Shown piece after piece: positions 19,334 to 27,234 of a stretch of DNA of 64,000 bases. The DNA is from Chitinophaga sp. S165. GTDB lineage: Bacteria > Bacteroidota > Bacteroidia > Chitinophagales > Chitinophagaceae. Position 1 is the stretch's first letter, and each line of letters opens with the position of its first letter. The position numbers and the translations under genes are program-made. The notes under the pieces are model-generated. The model ran no database searches. It was not told the origin of the DNA and worked only from the letters and a program-made list of their open reading frames with translations. The DNA lies in NCBI RefSeq assembly GCF_003182155.1, contig NZ_QGTG01000004.1:310001-374000 (forward strand), read 5' to 3'.

Positions 19334-21589
19334 ATGAAGATCCCCAAGCGCTTGCTGGTAGCATCTCTGCTATTGGCGGCCCTCAGCGTGAAGGCACAAA
19401 ATACCAAACAGGCCTTTATCAGTAACCTCATCAAACGTATGACGCTGGAAGAGAAGATCGGTCAGCTGAACCTGCTCACCAGCGATATGGACGTAACAGG
19501 GCCTTTTATGAAACCGGGATATAAAAAAGACATTGAGGCCGGCTTATGTGGCTCGATCTTCAATGCCTATACCCCCCAATATACCCGCCAGTTACAGGAA
19601 ATGGCCCTGAAAACCAGGCTGAAAATTCCTTTGTTGTTCGGTTATGATGTGATCCATGGTCACAAGACCATTTTTCCTATCCCATTGGGTGAAGCCTGTA
19701 CCTGGGACATGGCCCTGCTGGAACAGAGTGCCCGGATAGCGGCGGAAGAAGCCAGTGCCGACGGGTTACAATGGACTTATTCCCCCATGGTGGATATTGC
19801 CCGTGATCCTCGCTGGGGCCGCGTTGCGGAAGGAGTAGGAGAAGACACCTGGTATGGTAGCCAGGTGGCAAAAGCGAAGGTGAAAGGCTACCAGGGATCT
19901 GACCTGTCAGCCAATAACACTGTTCTGGCCTGTGTGAAACACTTTGCTTTATATGGCGCGATTGAGGCCGGCCGTGATTATAATACCGTAGATATGAGCC
20001 GCCGGCAGATGTACCAGTACTATCTGCCTCCTTACAAGGCCGCTATAGACGCCGGAGCTGCTACCGTAATGACCTCTTTTAACGAAATTGACGGTACACC
20101 TGCCACTGCCAATAAATGGCTGCTGACAGACCTGCTGCGCAAGGACTGGGGCTTTAAAGGCTTCATCGTGACAGACTATACCGCCATAACCGAAATGATC
20201 GCCCATGGTAATGTAAAGGATGAATATGAGGCCGGAGCGGCAGCGCTGAACGCCGGTGTGGATATGGATATGCAGGGCGGTATTTTTGGAGGTCAGCTGA
20301 AGCAGTTGTTGAAAGATGGAAAGGTGACCCAGAAAACGATCGATAGCGCGGTTTACCGTATCCTGGCCGCCAAATATGACCTGGGCCTGTTCCAGGACCC
20401 GTTCAGATACTGTGATACTGCCCGGGCGGCAAAAGAGATCATGTCGGCAGAGAACCTGGCCGCTGCTCAGAAAATAGCAGAACGTTCTATTGTGCTGTTA
20501 AAGAATGAAAACCAGCTGCTGCCGCTGAAGAAGGATGCAAAGATCGCACTGATCGGCCCTCTGGCAAACAGTAAGCGGGATATGATCGGTAACTGGTCAG
20601 CTGCAGGCGACTATAACAAGGCGGTAACACTGTTCGAGGCCCTGAAAGAGCGTTCGGCCAATGTGACCTACCTGCCCGGCGCCCACTATACAGCGGATAC
20701 TACGCTTTATAAAAGAGCTACCCAGAAGTTCAGACTGGACGCGGCGGATACGGCTAACAGTCAACAGATGCTGGCCGAAGCCGTGGAGCTGGCAAAACAG
20801 TCAGATGTTGTTGTAATGGCGCTGGGTGAATCCCAGGGCATGACAGGAGAGGCGGCCAGCAGGTCCAATATCAGCATTCCCGAGAACCAGCAGCAATTGT
20901 TGAAGGCCGTGTACGCTACAGGCAAGCCAGTAGTATTGGTGCTGTCGAACGGCCGTCCGCTGACACTGGAGTGGGAAGACGCCCATATTCCTGCGATCCT
21001 TGAAACATGGTTCCTGGGCACCAGGGCTGGTAATGCCATCGCTTCCGTATTGTTCGGCGATTATAATCCCGCCGGCAAGCTAACAATGAGCTTCCCACGG
21101 AATGTAGGTCAGATACCTATCTATTACAACCATAAGAATACAGGACGACCACTGAACCAGAACAATAAGTATTCAACCAAGTACCTCGATACAGACAACG
21201 AACCATTATATCCATTCGGATATGGACTGAGCTATACTAAGTTCACCTATGGCGCTGTGAAACTGAATAAACAGCAGATCACCGCGGCAGACAAGCTGCA
21301 GATCAGCGTACCGGTAACTAACAGCGGAAACTACGAAGGGGAAGAAGTGGTCCAGTTATATATCAGGGACCTGGTAGGATCGGTGACCCGTCCTGTAAAG
21401 GAACTGAAGGCTTATAAAAAGATATCCCTGGCAAAAGGAGAAACTCGTACAGTGACTTTTGATATTTCAGTGGAAGACCTGAAGTTCTACGATAAAGATA
21501 TGCGCTGGAAGGCCGAACCAGGCGATTTTACAGTGTTTGTAGGCTCTAATAGCAGAGATGTCCAGTCAGCAGGGTTTACATTAAAATAA
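19334..21589 (+). CDS. bglX: GH3 beta-glucosidase (BglX-type)
   Basis: Periplasmic or secreted beta-glucosidase of 751 residues, the normal BglX length. The signal peptide ends at SVKAQ. Family features: KIGQLNLLTSD near the N-terminus, DPRWGRVAEGVGEDTW, KHFALYGA, and the nucleophile in GFIVTDYTAI (D281; family consensus SDW or TDY). The second alpha/beta sandwich follows (SIVLLKNENQLLPL; MTGEAASRSNISIPENQ), and then a C-terminal Fn3-like domain (VTNSGNYEGEEVVQLYIRD). It hydrolyses terminal beta-linked glucose, and possibly xylose, from oligosaccharides. It is a single gene with 199 bases before it and no obvious terminator after it, so some read-through into the his leader is possible. Confidence 0.93.
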   Translation: MKIPKRLLVASLLLAALSVKAQNTKQAFISNLIKRMTLEEKIGQLNLLTSDMDVTGPFMKPGYKKDIEAGLCGSIFNAYTPQYTRQLQEMALKTRLKIPLLFGYDVIHGHKTIFPIPLGEACTWDMALLEQSARIAAEEASADGLQWTYSPMVDIARDPRWGRVAEGVGEDTWYGSQVAKAKVKGYQGSDLSANNTVLACVKHFALYGAIEAGRDYNTVDMSRRQMYQYYLPPYKAAIDAGAATVMTSFNEIDGTPATANKWLLTDLLRKDWGFKGFIVTDYTAITEMIAHGNVKDEYEAGAAALNAGVDMDMQGGIFGGQLKQLLKDGKVTQKTIDSAVYRILAAKYDLGLFQDPFRYCDTARAAKEIMSAENLAAAQKIAERSIVLLKNENQLLPLKKDAKIALIGPLANSKRDMIGNWSAAGDYNKAVTLFEALKERSANVTYLPGAHYTADTTLYKRATQKFRLDAADTANSQQMLAEAVELAKQSDVVVMALGESQGMTGEAASRSNISIPENQQQLLKAVYATGKPVVLVLSNGRPLTLEWEDAHIPAILETWFLGTRAGNAIASVLFGDYNPAGKLTMSFPRNVGQIPIYYNHKNTGRPLNQNNKYSTKYLDTDNEPLYPFGYGLSYTKFTYGAVKLNKQQITAADKLQISVPVTNSGNYEGEEVVQLYIRDLVGSVTRPVKELKAYKKISLAKGETRTVTFDISVEDLKFYDKDMRWKAEPGDFTVFVGSNSRDVQSAGFTLK

Positions 21590-21611
21590 TGGCGATCAGG
21601 TCAAAAATTAG

Positions 21612-21641
21612 TTTGATTATTCAAAATAGTTATTAACTTCG
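21612..21641 (+). promoter_or_regulatory. Candidate promoter of the his leader
   Basis: TTTG at 21612-21615 and TAACTTCG at 21634-21641 (consensus TAnnTTTG, one mismatch) with an 18-base spacer fit the Bacteroidota primary sigma-factor promoter. A start about 6-8 bases downstream would give a leader RNA beginning just before the leader peptide. Confidence 0.45.
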
Positions 21642-21657
21642 CATCGTTATTCAAATT

Positions 21658-21711
21658 ATGAACATTAACGTACATACACATCATCACCATCATTTCTTAC
21701 CACGCAGGTAG
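21658..21711 (+). CDS. hisL: his operon leader peptide (His-rich)
   Basis: A 17-codon open frame, MNINVHTHHHHHFLPRR, contains six His codons, five of them consecutive (21679-21693). It lies 103 bases before hisG and immediately upstream of a terminator. Ribosome stalling on the His codons when charged tRNA-His is scarce would decide whether the terminator forms, as in the classical enterobacterial his attenuator. Its function is regulatory; the peptide itself is probably not used. The peptide family is too short to search reliably, so the call rests on composition and position. Confidence 0.9.
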   Translation: MNINVHTHHHHHFLPRR

Positions 21712-21790
21712 GCTGGGATGATTTTATGTACTATATAATAAGATATTAGAACATCATCAGGGGCTTACCAAACGGTAAGCCCCTTTTTTG
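21696..21790 (+). promoter_or_regulatory. his transcription attenuator with competing stems
   Basis: Four segments can be read. Segment 1 CUUACC (21696-21701) pairs with segment 2 GGUAGG (21707-21712). Segment 2 GGUAGGC (21707-21713) can instead pair with segment 3 GCUUACC (21763-21769). Segment 3, as GGGGCUUACC (21760-21769), pairs perfectly with segment 4 GGUAAGCCCC (21774-21783), followed by six T residues, which is the terminator. A ribosome stalled at the His codons would cover segment 1 and favour the antiterminator. Confidence 0.88.
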
Positions 21791-21814
21791 TTTTCACCGA
21801 ACATTGTCTAAAAT

Positions 21815-22669
21815 ATGAAACTGAGAATTGCCATTCAGAAGTCCGGTCGCTTGCACGACGACTCTATCAAGCTGTTGAAAGAATGTGGTATCGACATCAA
21901 CAACGGTGTTAACAAGCTGAAAACGGAAGCCAGTAATTTCCCGCTGGAAGTCTTCTTCCTGCGCGATGATGATATTCCGCAATACGTGGAAGACGGCGTG
22001 GCAGATATCGGTATCGTCGGTGAAAACGTGATCATTGAAAAGAACCGTCCTGTGAAGATCGCAGAGAAGCTGGGCTTTGGTAAATGCCGTCTTTCCCTGG
22101 CAGTGCCAAAATCTGTAGAGTACAACGGTGTAAAGGATATGGACAAACTGCGTATCGCTACCAGTTATCCCGTGATCTTGCAGAACTTCCTGAATGAACA
22201 TAACATTACAGCTGACATTCACGAGATCAGCGGTTCAGTTGAAATTGCTCCCGGAATCGGATTGGCAGATGCGATCTGTGACCTCGTTAGCAGTGGTTCC
22301 ACCCTGTTCATGAACGGCCTGAAAGAAGTGGAAGTTATCCTGAAATCTGAAGCAGCACTGATCAGCAATGATAACCTGACACCAGAACAGGAAGTACTTT
22401 TGCAGAAGCTGCTGTTCCGTATCCAGGCAGTAAAGAAAGCAAAGAACAATAAATACGTGTTGCTGAATGCTCCGAACGATAAATTACAAGAGATCATCAG
22501 TTTGTTGCCAGGCATGAAAAGCCCGACAGTACTGCCATTAGCGGAAGAAGGCTGGAGCTCTGTGCATTCCGTGCTGAATGAAAATGCTTTCTGGGACATT
22601 ATTGAAAGTCTGAAAGCCGCAGGTGCACAGGGTATCCTGGTTGTGCCGATTGAAAAGATGATCATATAA
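21815..22669 (+). CDS. hisG: ATP phosphoribosyltransferase
   Basis: Catalyses the first step of histidine synthesis: ATP plus PRPP gives phosphoribosyl-ATP. At 284 residues it is the long (HisG-L) form with a C-terminal ACT-like regulatory domain (about 210-284), expected to bind histidine for feedback inhibition and to work without HisZ. The PRPP-binding region is clear (ADAICDLVSSGSTLFMNGL, near residues 151-169), as is the N-terminal IAIQKSGRLHDDS. It is the first structural gene after the His-rich leader and terminator, so it should be controlled both by attenuation and by allosteric feedback. A 67-base gap precedes hisD. Confidence 0.97.
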   Translation: MKLRIAIQKSGRLHDDSIKLLKECGIDINNGVNKLKTEASNFPLEVFFLRDDDIPQYVEDGVADIGIVGENVIIEKNRPVKIAEKLGFGKCRLSLAVPKSVEYNGVKDMDKLRIATSYPVILQNFLNEHNITADIHEISGSVEIAPGIGLADAICDLVSSGSTLFMNGLKEVEVILKSEAALISNDNLTPEQEVLLQKLLFRIQAVKKAKNNKYVLLNAPNDKLQEIISLLPGMKSPTVLPLAEEGWSSVHSVLNENAFWDIIESLKAAGAQGILVVPIEKMII

Positions 22670-22736
22670 CAGATGATCATTGCTTCATCACTGATCATTC
22701 GTCATTTGTAATAGTCCATTCGTAATCGATAATAGC

Positions 22737-24026
22737 ATGCTTGTATTCGAATATCCAGAACGTTCACAATGGCCGGCATTACTTCAACGCCCGGTTTTAG
22801 ACACAACAGCCCTGGAAACCAGTGTAGGTAATATTCTCGCTGCGGTAAAGCAGGAAGGAGATGCAGCAGTGCGCCGATATGCACAGCAGTTTGATAAAGT
22901 AGCATTGAACGCACTGGAGGTCACTCCTGCAGAATTTGCACATGCTGCTAATGTGCTGGATGCAGAACTGAAAAAAGCTATCCTTCAGGCGAAACAGAAT
23001 ATAGAGGTCTTTCACAAAGCGCAGCAGGAGCAAAGCAGGATCATAGAAACAATGCCGGGTGTACAATGCTGGCGTAAGCCAGTGGCCATTGAGAAAGTAG
23101 GGCTGTATATTCCGGGTGGTTCTGCCCCGCTTTTCTCTACGATACTGATGCTGGGTATACCAGCCATGATCGCGGGTTGTAAGGAGATCATCCTCTGCAC
23201 GCCATCTAATGCAGCAGGTGAAGTACATCCTGCAGTATTGTTTGCGGCGCAGGAAGTAGGTGTTGAACGTGTTTTCAAAATAGGTGGTGTACAGGCAATA
23301 GGCGCCATGGCATATGGTACTGAAAGTGTGCCACGTGTACATAAGATCTTTGGTCCGGGAAATCAGTATGTGACCTGCGCCAAACAACTTGTCAATAAGA
23401 ACGGCGTAGCGATCGATATGCCTGCCGGTCCCTCAGAAGTAGCAGTACTGGCGGACGAGACCTGCGTCCCGGCCTTCGTAGCGGCCGACCTGCTTTCACA
23501 GGCGGAACATGGTCCCGATAGCCAGGTATTGCTTGTAACAACAGCACCAGGTATCATCAATGCGGTACAGGAAGAAGTGGTTGCTCAACTAGCACAATTG
23601 CCCCGTAAAGATATTGCTGCGCGGGCACTGGAAAACAGCCGCATCATTCTCGTAAAAGATACGCCCGAGGCGATGGAGTTACTGAACGCATATGCGCCTG
23701 AACACCTGATCGTAGCCTGCAAAGATGATATTACTATTGCTGATGCAGTGGTAAATGCGGGTTCAGTATTCCTGGGTAATTATTCTCCTGAAAGTGCAGG
23801 CGATTATGCTTCAGGCACCAATCACACTTTACCAACGAATGGTTATGCCACTGCATACAGTGGAGTTTCTCTCGATAGTTTTGTGAAGAAGATCACTTTC
23901 CAGCGACTGACACAGGAAGGCTTACAGCAGATCGGGGCTACCATTGAAACGATGGCTGCCGCCGAAGGACTGGACGCGCATAAGAATGCTGTGACCGTTC
24001 GCCTGAAACAAAAGACTCAACTCTAA
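22737..24026 (+). CDS. hisD: Histidinol dehydrogenase
   Basis: Performs the last two oxidations of the pathway, histidinol to histidinal to histidine, with NAD and zinc. It has the standard length of 429 residues. Family blocks include EKVGLYIPGGSAPLFSTILM, KIFGPGNQYVTCAKQLV, DMPAGPSEVAVLAD, the zinc/substrate region SQAEHGPDSQVLL, and AYAPEHLIVACKD. The start is ATG 22737. It is the second gene of hisGDCB, 18 bases before hisC, with no internal terminator. Confidence 0.97.
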   Translation: MLVFEYPERSQWPALLQRPVLDTTALETSVGNILAAVKQEGDAAVRRYAQQFDKVALNALEVTPAEFAHAANVLDAELKKAILQAKQNIEVFHKAQQEQSRIIETMPGVQCWRKPVAIEKVGLYIPGGSAPLFSTILMLGIPAMIAGCKEIILCTPSNAAGEVHPAVLFAAQEVGVERVFKIGGVQAIGAMAYGTESVPRVHKIFGPGNQYVTCAKQLVNKNGVAIDMPAGPSEVAVLADETCVPAFVAADLLSQAEHGPDSQVLLVTTAPGIINAVQEEVVAQLAQLPRKDIAARALENSRIILVKDTPEAMELLNAYAPEHLIVACKDDITIADAVVNAGSVFLGNYSPESAGDYASGTNHTLPTNGYATAYSGVSLDSFVKKITFQRLTQEGLQQIGATIETMAAAEGLDAHKNAVTVRLKQKTQL

Positions 24027-24044
24027 CATCCAACATTTAACATC

Positions 24045-25100
24045 ATGTTCGATCTTAATAGCTTATTACGCGATAATATAAAACGTCTGGTGCCTTACTC
24101 AACCGCCAGGGATGAATTCAAAGGAGAAGCTTCTATTTTCCTTGATGCAAATGAAAACAGTTATGGCTCTCCACTACCGGTTGCTTATAACCGCTATCCG
24201 GACCCGATGCAGTGGAAAGTGAAATATAAACTGGCAGATATCAAAGGTGTACCACCTCAGAATATCTTCCTCGGCAATGGCAGTGATGAAGTGATAGATG
24301 TACTGTACCGGTCCTTTTGTCGCCCGGGCGTTGACAACGTTGTACTGTTCCCGCCTACTTATGGTATGTATGAGGTGAGCGCTAATATCAACGATGTGAT
24401 CGTGCGTAAGGTGTCATTAACGCCCGGCTTCCAGATAGATATGGCCGCTTTACAGGAAGCAGTGGATGAGCGTACAAAGCTGATCTTCATCTGCTCTCCC
24501 AACAACCCTACAGGCAATTCTATCAACCGTTCCGATATAGAGATGATCCTGAATAATTTTGATGGTATAGTGGTGATCGATGAGGCTTACATCAACTTCG
24601 CCCGTCAGAAAACATTCATTCCCGAACTGACAGAATATCCAAACCTTGTTGTGATGCAAACGCTCTCCAAAGCATGGGGATTGGCCGCTTTACGTGTGGG
24701 TATGGCTTTCGCCGGAGAAGAGATCATCAATGTACTGAACAAGGTAAAACCTCCTTACAATATCAACCAGGCAGCACAGGACCTGGTACTGGAAGCGCTC
24801 GACAACATCATCCAGGTAAATGAATGGATCAAGGATACTGTTGTGGAAAGAGATAAACTGGCAGCATCACTGATCAATCTGCCACAGGTACTGGAAGTGT
24901 ATCCGAGCGATGCGAACTTCCTGTTGGCTAAAACAGTTGATGCAAAAGGTATTTATAACTACCTGGTGGAAAAAGGGATCATTGTACGTGACCGTTCAAA
25001 AGTGGAACTATGTAATGGCTGTCTGCGTATTACCGTAGGTACACCGGAAGAGAATGTGACATTGATAGAAACCATTGCTGAAGTCACTGTACAACAGTAA
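24045..25100 (+). CDS. hisC: Histidinol-phosphate aminotransferase
   Basis: A fold-type I PLP aminotransferase converting imidazole-acetol phosphate and glutamate to histidinol phosphate. It is 351 residues long. Visible motifs: FLDANENSYGSPLP, FLGNGSDEVIDVL, CSPNNPTGNSI, VVIDEAYINF, and the PLP lysine in TLSKAWGLAALR (K209). The C-terminus has RDRSKVELCNGCLRITVGTPEEN, typical of HisC. The gene lies between hisD and hisB in the first half of the split his operon. Confidence 0.97.
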   Translation: MFDLNSLLRDNIKRLVPYSTARDEFKGEASIFLDANENSYGSPLPVAYNRYPDPMQWKVKYKLADIKGVPPQNIFLGNGSDEVIDVLYRSFCRPGVDNVVLFPPTYGMYEVSANINDVIVRKVSLTPGFQIDMAALQEAVDERTKLIFICSPNNPTGNSINRSDIEMILNNFDGIVVIDEAYINFARQKTFIPELTEYPNLVVMQTLSKAWGLAALRVGMAFAGEEIINVLNKVKPPYNINQAAQDLVLEALDNIIQVNEWIKDTVVERDKLAASLINLPQVLEVYPSDANFLLAKTVDAKGIYNYLVEKGIIVRDRSKVELCNGCLRITVGTPEENVTLIETIAEVTVQQ

Positions 25101-25183
25101 TTCAAATGAACATACAAAACAGTTAACTATTGCAGATAACTGTGTACAACATAACAATACAAGCGCCGTAATAAACAGCAATA

Positions 25184-26320
25184 ATGAAAAGAGTCCTCTT
25201 CATAGACAGGGATGGTACCATTATCAAGGAAGTACCGCCTACTTACCAGATCGACAGCCTTGAAAAGGTGGAGTTTTATCCGAAGGTATTCACTTACTTG
25301 TCCCGCATCGCAGCGGAACTGGACTATGAGTTGGTAATGGTTACCAACCAGGATGGCCTGGGAACTGCCAGCTTTCCTGAAGCAGATTTCTGGCCGGCGC
25401 AGAACTTCATTCTGAAGGCCTTTGAAAATGAAGGGGTGACCTTCAAAGCGGCGCATATCGACCGTTCTTTTCCTCATGAGAATGCACCTACCCGTAAGCC
25501 GCGCACGGGTATGCTGACACAATATTTCTCTGCTGACTACGACCTCGCGAATTCGTTCGTGATCGGCGACCGCATTACAGACGTGCAGCTGGCGCAGAAT
25601 CTAGGCGCAAAAGCTATCTGGATGAATGAGGGTACCGGTCTCGGAAGTGCTGAGATCAGTGCCGATGTGCAGGCGTTGAAAGATGTGATCGCACTGGAAT
25701 CTACAGACTGGGAGAAGATCTACGAGTTCCTGAAATTAGGACTACGTACTGTTTCTCATACGCGTACTACTAAGGAAACAGATATCAATATTTCTCTGAA
25801 CCTGGATGGTACAGGAAAGGCTGACATTAGTACAGGCCTTGCGTTCTTTGATCATATGCTGGATCAGATCGCACGTCATGGAAGTATTGATCTGACTATA
25901 AAAGCAAAAGGCGATCTGCATATTGACGAGCATCACACAATTGAAGACGTGGGGATTGCTTTAGGCGAAGCGATGGCGCAAGGTCTGGCAGATAAGAGAG
26001 GTATTGAGCGCTATGGTTTCTGCCTTCCTATGGATGATTGTCTGGCGCAGGCTGCTATTGATTTTGGTGGTCGTAACTGGATTGTCTGGGATGCGAAGTT
26101 CAATCGTGAGAAGATAGGGGAGATGCCGACGGAGATGTTTTTTCACTTCTTTAAATCCTTCTCTGATGCTGCAAAGTGTAATCTGAACATCAAGGCCGAA
26201 GGTGAAAACGAGCATCATAAGATCGAGGCGATCTTCAAGACCTTTGCGAAAGCTATTAAAATGGCGGTAAAGCGTAATCCTGCCAACATGCAGTTACCGA
26301 GTACGAAGGGCGTGTTGTAA
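25184..26320 (+). CDS. hisB: Bifunctional histidinol-phosphatase / imidazoleglycerol-phosphate dehydratase
   Basis: Two-domain HisB of 378 residues. Residues 1-165 form a HAD phosphatase (FIDRDGTIIKE; VTNQDGLGT; VIGDRITDVQLA) for histidinol phosphate. Residues from about 185 form the dehydratase, with both metal-binding HH motifs (DEHHTIEDVG and NEHHKIEA) and the C-terminal LPSTKGVL. In E. coli HisB the phosphatase has a zinc loop CPH...CDC; the aligned stretch here reads RSFPHENAPTRKP, so the zinc ligands are absent. It is the last gene before a terminator and a long gene-free region; the remaining his genes follow the trp operon. Confidence 0.96.
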   Translation: MKRVLFIDRDGTIIKEVPPTYQIDSLEKVEFYPKVFTYLSRIAAELDYELVMVTNQDGLGTASFPEADFWPAQNFILKAFENEGVTFKAAHIDRSFPHENAPTRKPRTGMLTQYFSADYDLANSFVIGDRITDVQLAQNLGAKAIWMNEGTGLGSAEISADVQALKDVIALESTDWEKIYEFLKLGLRTVSHTRTTKETDINISLNLDGTGKADISTGLAFFDHMLDQIARHGSIDLTIKAKGDLHIDEHHTIEDVGIALGEAMAQGLADKRGIERYGFCLPMDDCLAQAAIDFGGRNWIVWDAKFNREKIGEMPTEMFFHFFKSFSDAAKCNLNIKAEGENEHHKIEAIFKTFAKAIKMAVKRNPANMQLPSTKGVL

Positions 26321-26324
26321 GATA

Positions 26325-26350
26325 TTTAACCGCAAGTAGCTGCGGTTAAA
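26325..26350. repeat. 10-bp hairpin just after hisB
   Basis: TTTAACCGCA (26325-26334) and TGCGGTTAAA (26341-26350) are exact reverse complements around a 6-base loop. No T run follows, so it is not by itself a convincing terminator. It may be an mRNA 3'-end stabiliser, or the edge of the larger inverted-repeat element. Confidence 0.6.
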
Positions 26351-26361
26351 GTATGGGCCTG

Positions 26362-26847
26362 CGGTCGGCGCCTCTCTGGGCATTTGAATTACTATTTAGG
26401 TTTTTCAAGCGTATGGGCTTGGGAATATCTATTTAGCTTTATCAATCGTACACCCAAAGAGCCGAAGGCCCGCAGTCTCCATCTTTAACCGCCTGCTACT
26501 TAGCTGCTCCCCATAAGTAGCAGGACTTTTTTCATGCAATGGCAGGGAAGGTAGAGGAAAGTGATAGTAATAGTAATAGTAATAATGATAGTGGTTTACT
26601 GTGGGGAGAGACATTCAAACGGGAGATCATTAGACTGTCAGGCAAGTCGTTGAAGGCTCTTTTGTAGAAGACGATGTCCTGCCTATAATGGGCTGACTAC
26701 CATAGGCCGGCAATGAGCAGAAGGGGGGCAGGTAGAGATGCCGGGCCTTCGGCTCTTTGAGGTACGACTGATGCCGCCAGATCCATGTTCCAATGCTCAT
26801 ACGCTTGAAAAAGCCCGATAGCATTCCATCCGAAGAGGCGCCGACCG
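26362..26847. repeat. ORF-free element with long imperfect inverted repeats between hisB and the trp leader
   Basis: Three exact blocks occur in mirror order: 26362-26375 with 26834-26847 (14 bp), 26401-26415 with 26798-26812 (15 bp), and 26455-26472 with 26742-26759 (18 bp, containing AAAGAGCCGAAGGCCCG). The block spacings are nearly the same on both sides (25 and 39 bases on the left, 21 and 38 on the right), so the two arms descend from one sequence of about 110 bp placed in opposite orientation. The middle, about 270 bases, holds the hisB terminator and a short TAG/TAA-rich microsatellite (about 26563-26593). No coding frame of interest was found. A MITE-like or repeat-pair origin is an inference. 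Confidence 0.75.
26492..26532 (+). terminator. Intrinsic terminator of hisGDCB
   Basis: The perfect 11-bp stem CCTGCTACTTA (26492-26502) / TAAGTAGCAGG (26514-26524) has an 11-base loop and is followed by AC and a run of six T. It ends the first his transcript within the inverted-repeat element and separates it from trp. Confidence 0.85.
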
Positions 26848-27015
26848 ACGTCCTACCTGGACCCCTGCCGTATCATACCGGCCCTGGAGGGGAAGGAAGG
26901 CCTGGTGAAAGTAGTCAAAAGCTCTTTAAGTAAACGTCTTAGATAAGCCAAAGATTGATGAATTTCGCGTCAGAACGCCCTGAACTTATCACTTCACAAA
27001 TTTTTTCAAAATAAA

Positions 27016-27047
27016 TTTGCATGTTTTCAAAAAAGACCGGATATTTG
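27016..27047 (+). promoter_or_regulatory. Candidate promoter of the trp-his operon
   Basis: TTTG at 27016-27019, a 20-base spacer, and GATATTTG at 27040-27047 (TAnnTTTG with one mismatch) fit the Bacteroidota promoter pattern. The expected start near 27053 lies just before the leader peptide at 27067. Confidence 0.5.
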
Positions 27048-27066
27048 TTCCGCAAGAAATTAAAAC

Positions 27067-27120
27067 ATGATAACAAGCATTACAAACAAGCATTGGTGGT
27101 GGCACAATATCAGTTCCTGA
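27067..27120 (+). CDS. trpL: trp operon leader peptide (Trp-Trp-Trp)
   Basis: A 17-codon frame, MITSITNKHWWWHNISS, carries three consecutive Trp codons at 27094-27102. Tryptophan is the rarest amino acid, so a WWW run in a 17-residue frame just upstream of trpE and of a terminator is strong evidence for a leader peptide. Stalling at these codons when tryptophan is short would expose the antiterminator. It parallels the His-rich leader upstream of hisG. Confidence 0.92.
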   Translation: MITSITNKHWWWHNISS

Positions 27121-27201
27121 TAAGGTGTTACAGTGCCATGTTTCGTAATGAAACTATATAATTGGAAGGCTCGCTGTTACACAGCGGGCCTTCTTCGTTT
27201 T
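27099..27201 (+). promoter_or_regulatory. trp transcription attenuator
   Basis: The terminator is GAAGGCTCGCTGT (27165-27177) paired with ACAGCGGGCCTTC (27181-27193), 13 bp with one wobble and a 3-base loop, followed by a T-rich tract. Upstream, TGGCAC (27100-27105, overlapping the last Trp codon) pairs with GTGCCA (27133-27138), the 1:2 stem. The segment 27127-27137 can instead pair imperfectly with 27168-27180 (ACAG:CUGU, GCC:GGC and flanking pairs), which would block the terminator. A ribosome held on the Trp codons masks 27100-27105. Confidence 0.82.
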
Positions 27202-27234
27202 AGATAGTCACCCAATTAACTCAATCACAAACCA

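Noticed and set aside
21658..21711. Run of His codons as an engineered polyhistidine tag or vector trace
   Set aside because: It has five consecutive His codons rather than six, lies directly before hisG, and is followed by matching attenuator stems, so a leader peptide explains it.
26429..26614. 61-codon minus-strand frame with a run of Tyr codons
   Set aside because: The Tyr run is the translation of a short TAG/TAA-type microsatellite within the inverted-repeat element; no gene evidence.
26321..27066. Possible tRNA, riboswitch or small-protein gene between hisB and the trp leader
   Set aside because: No cloverleaf, known aptamer core or credible short frame was found; the stretch is explained by the inverted-repeat element, a terminator and a promoter.
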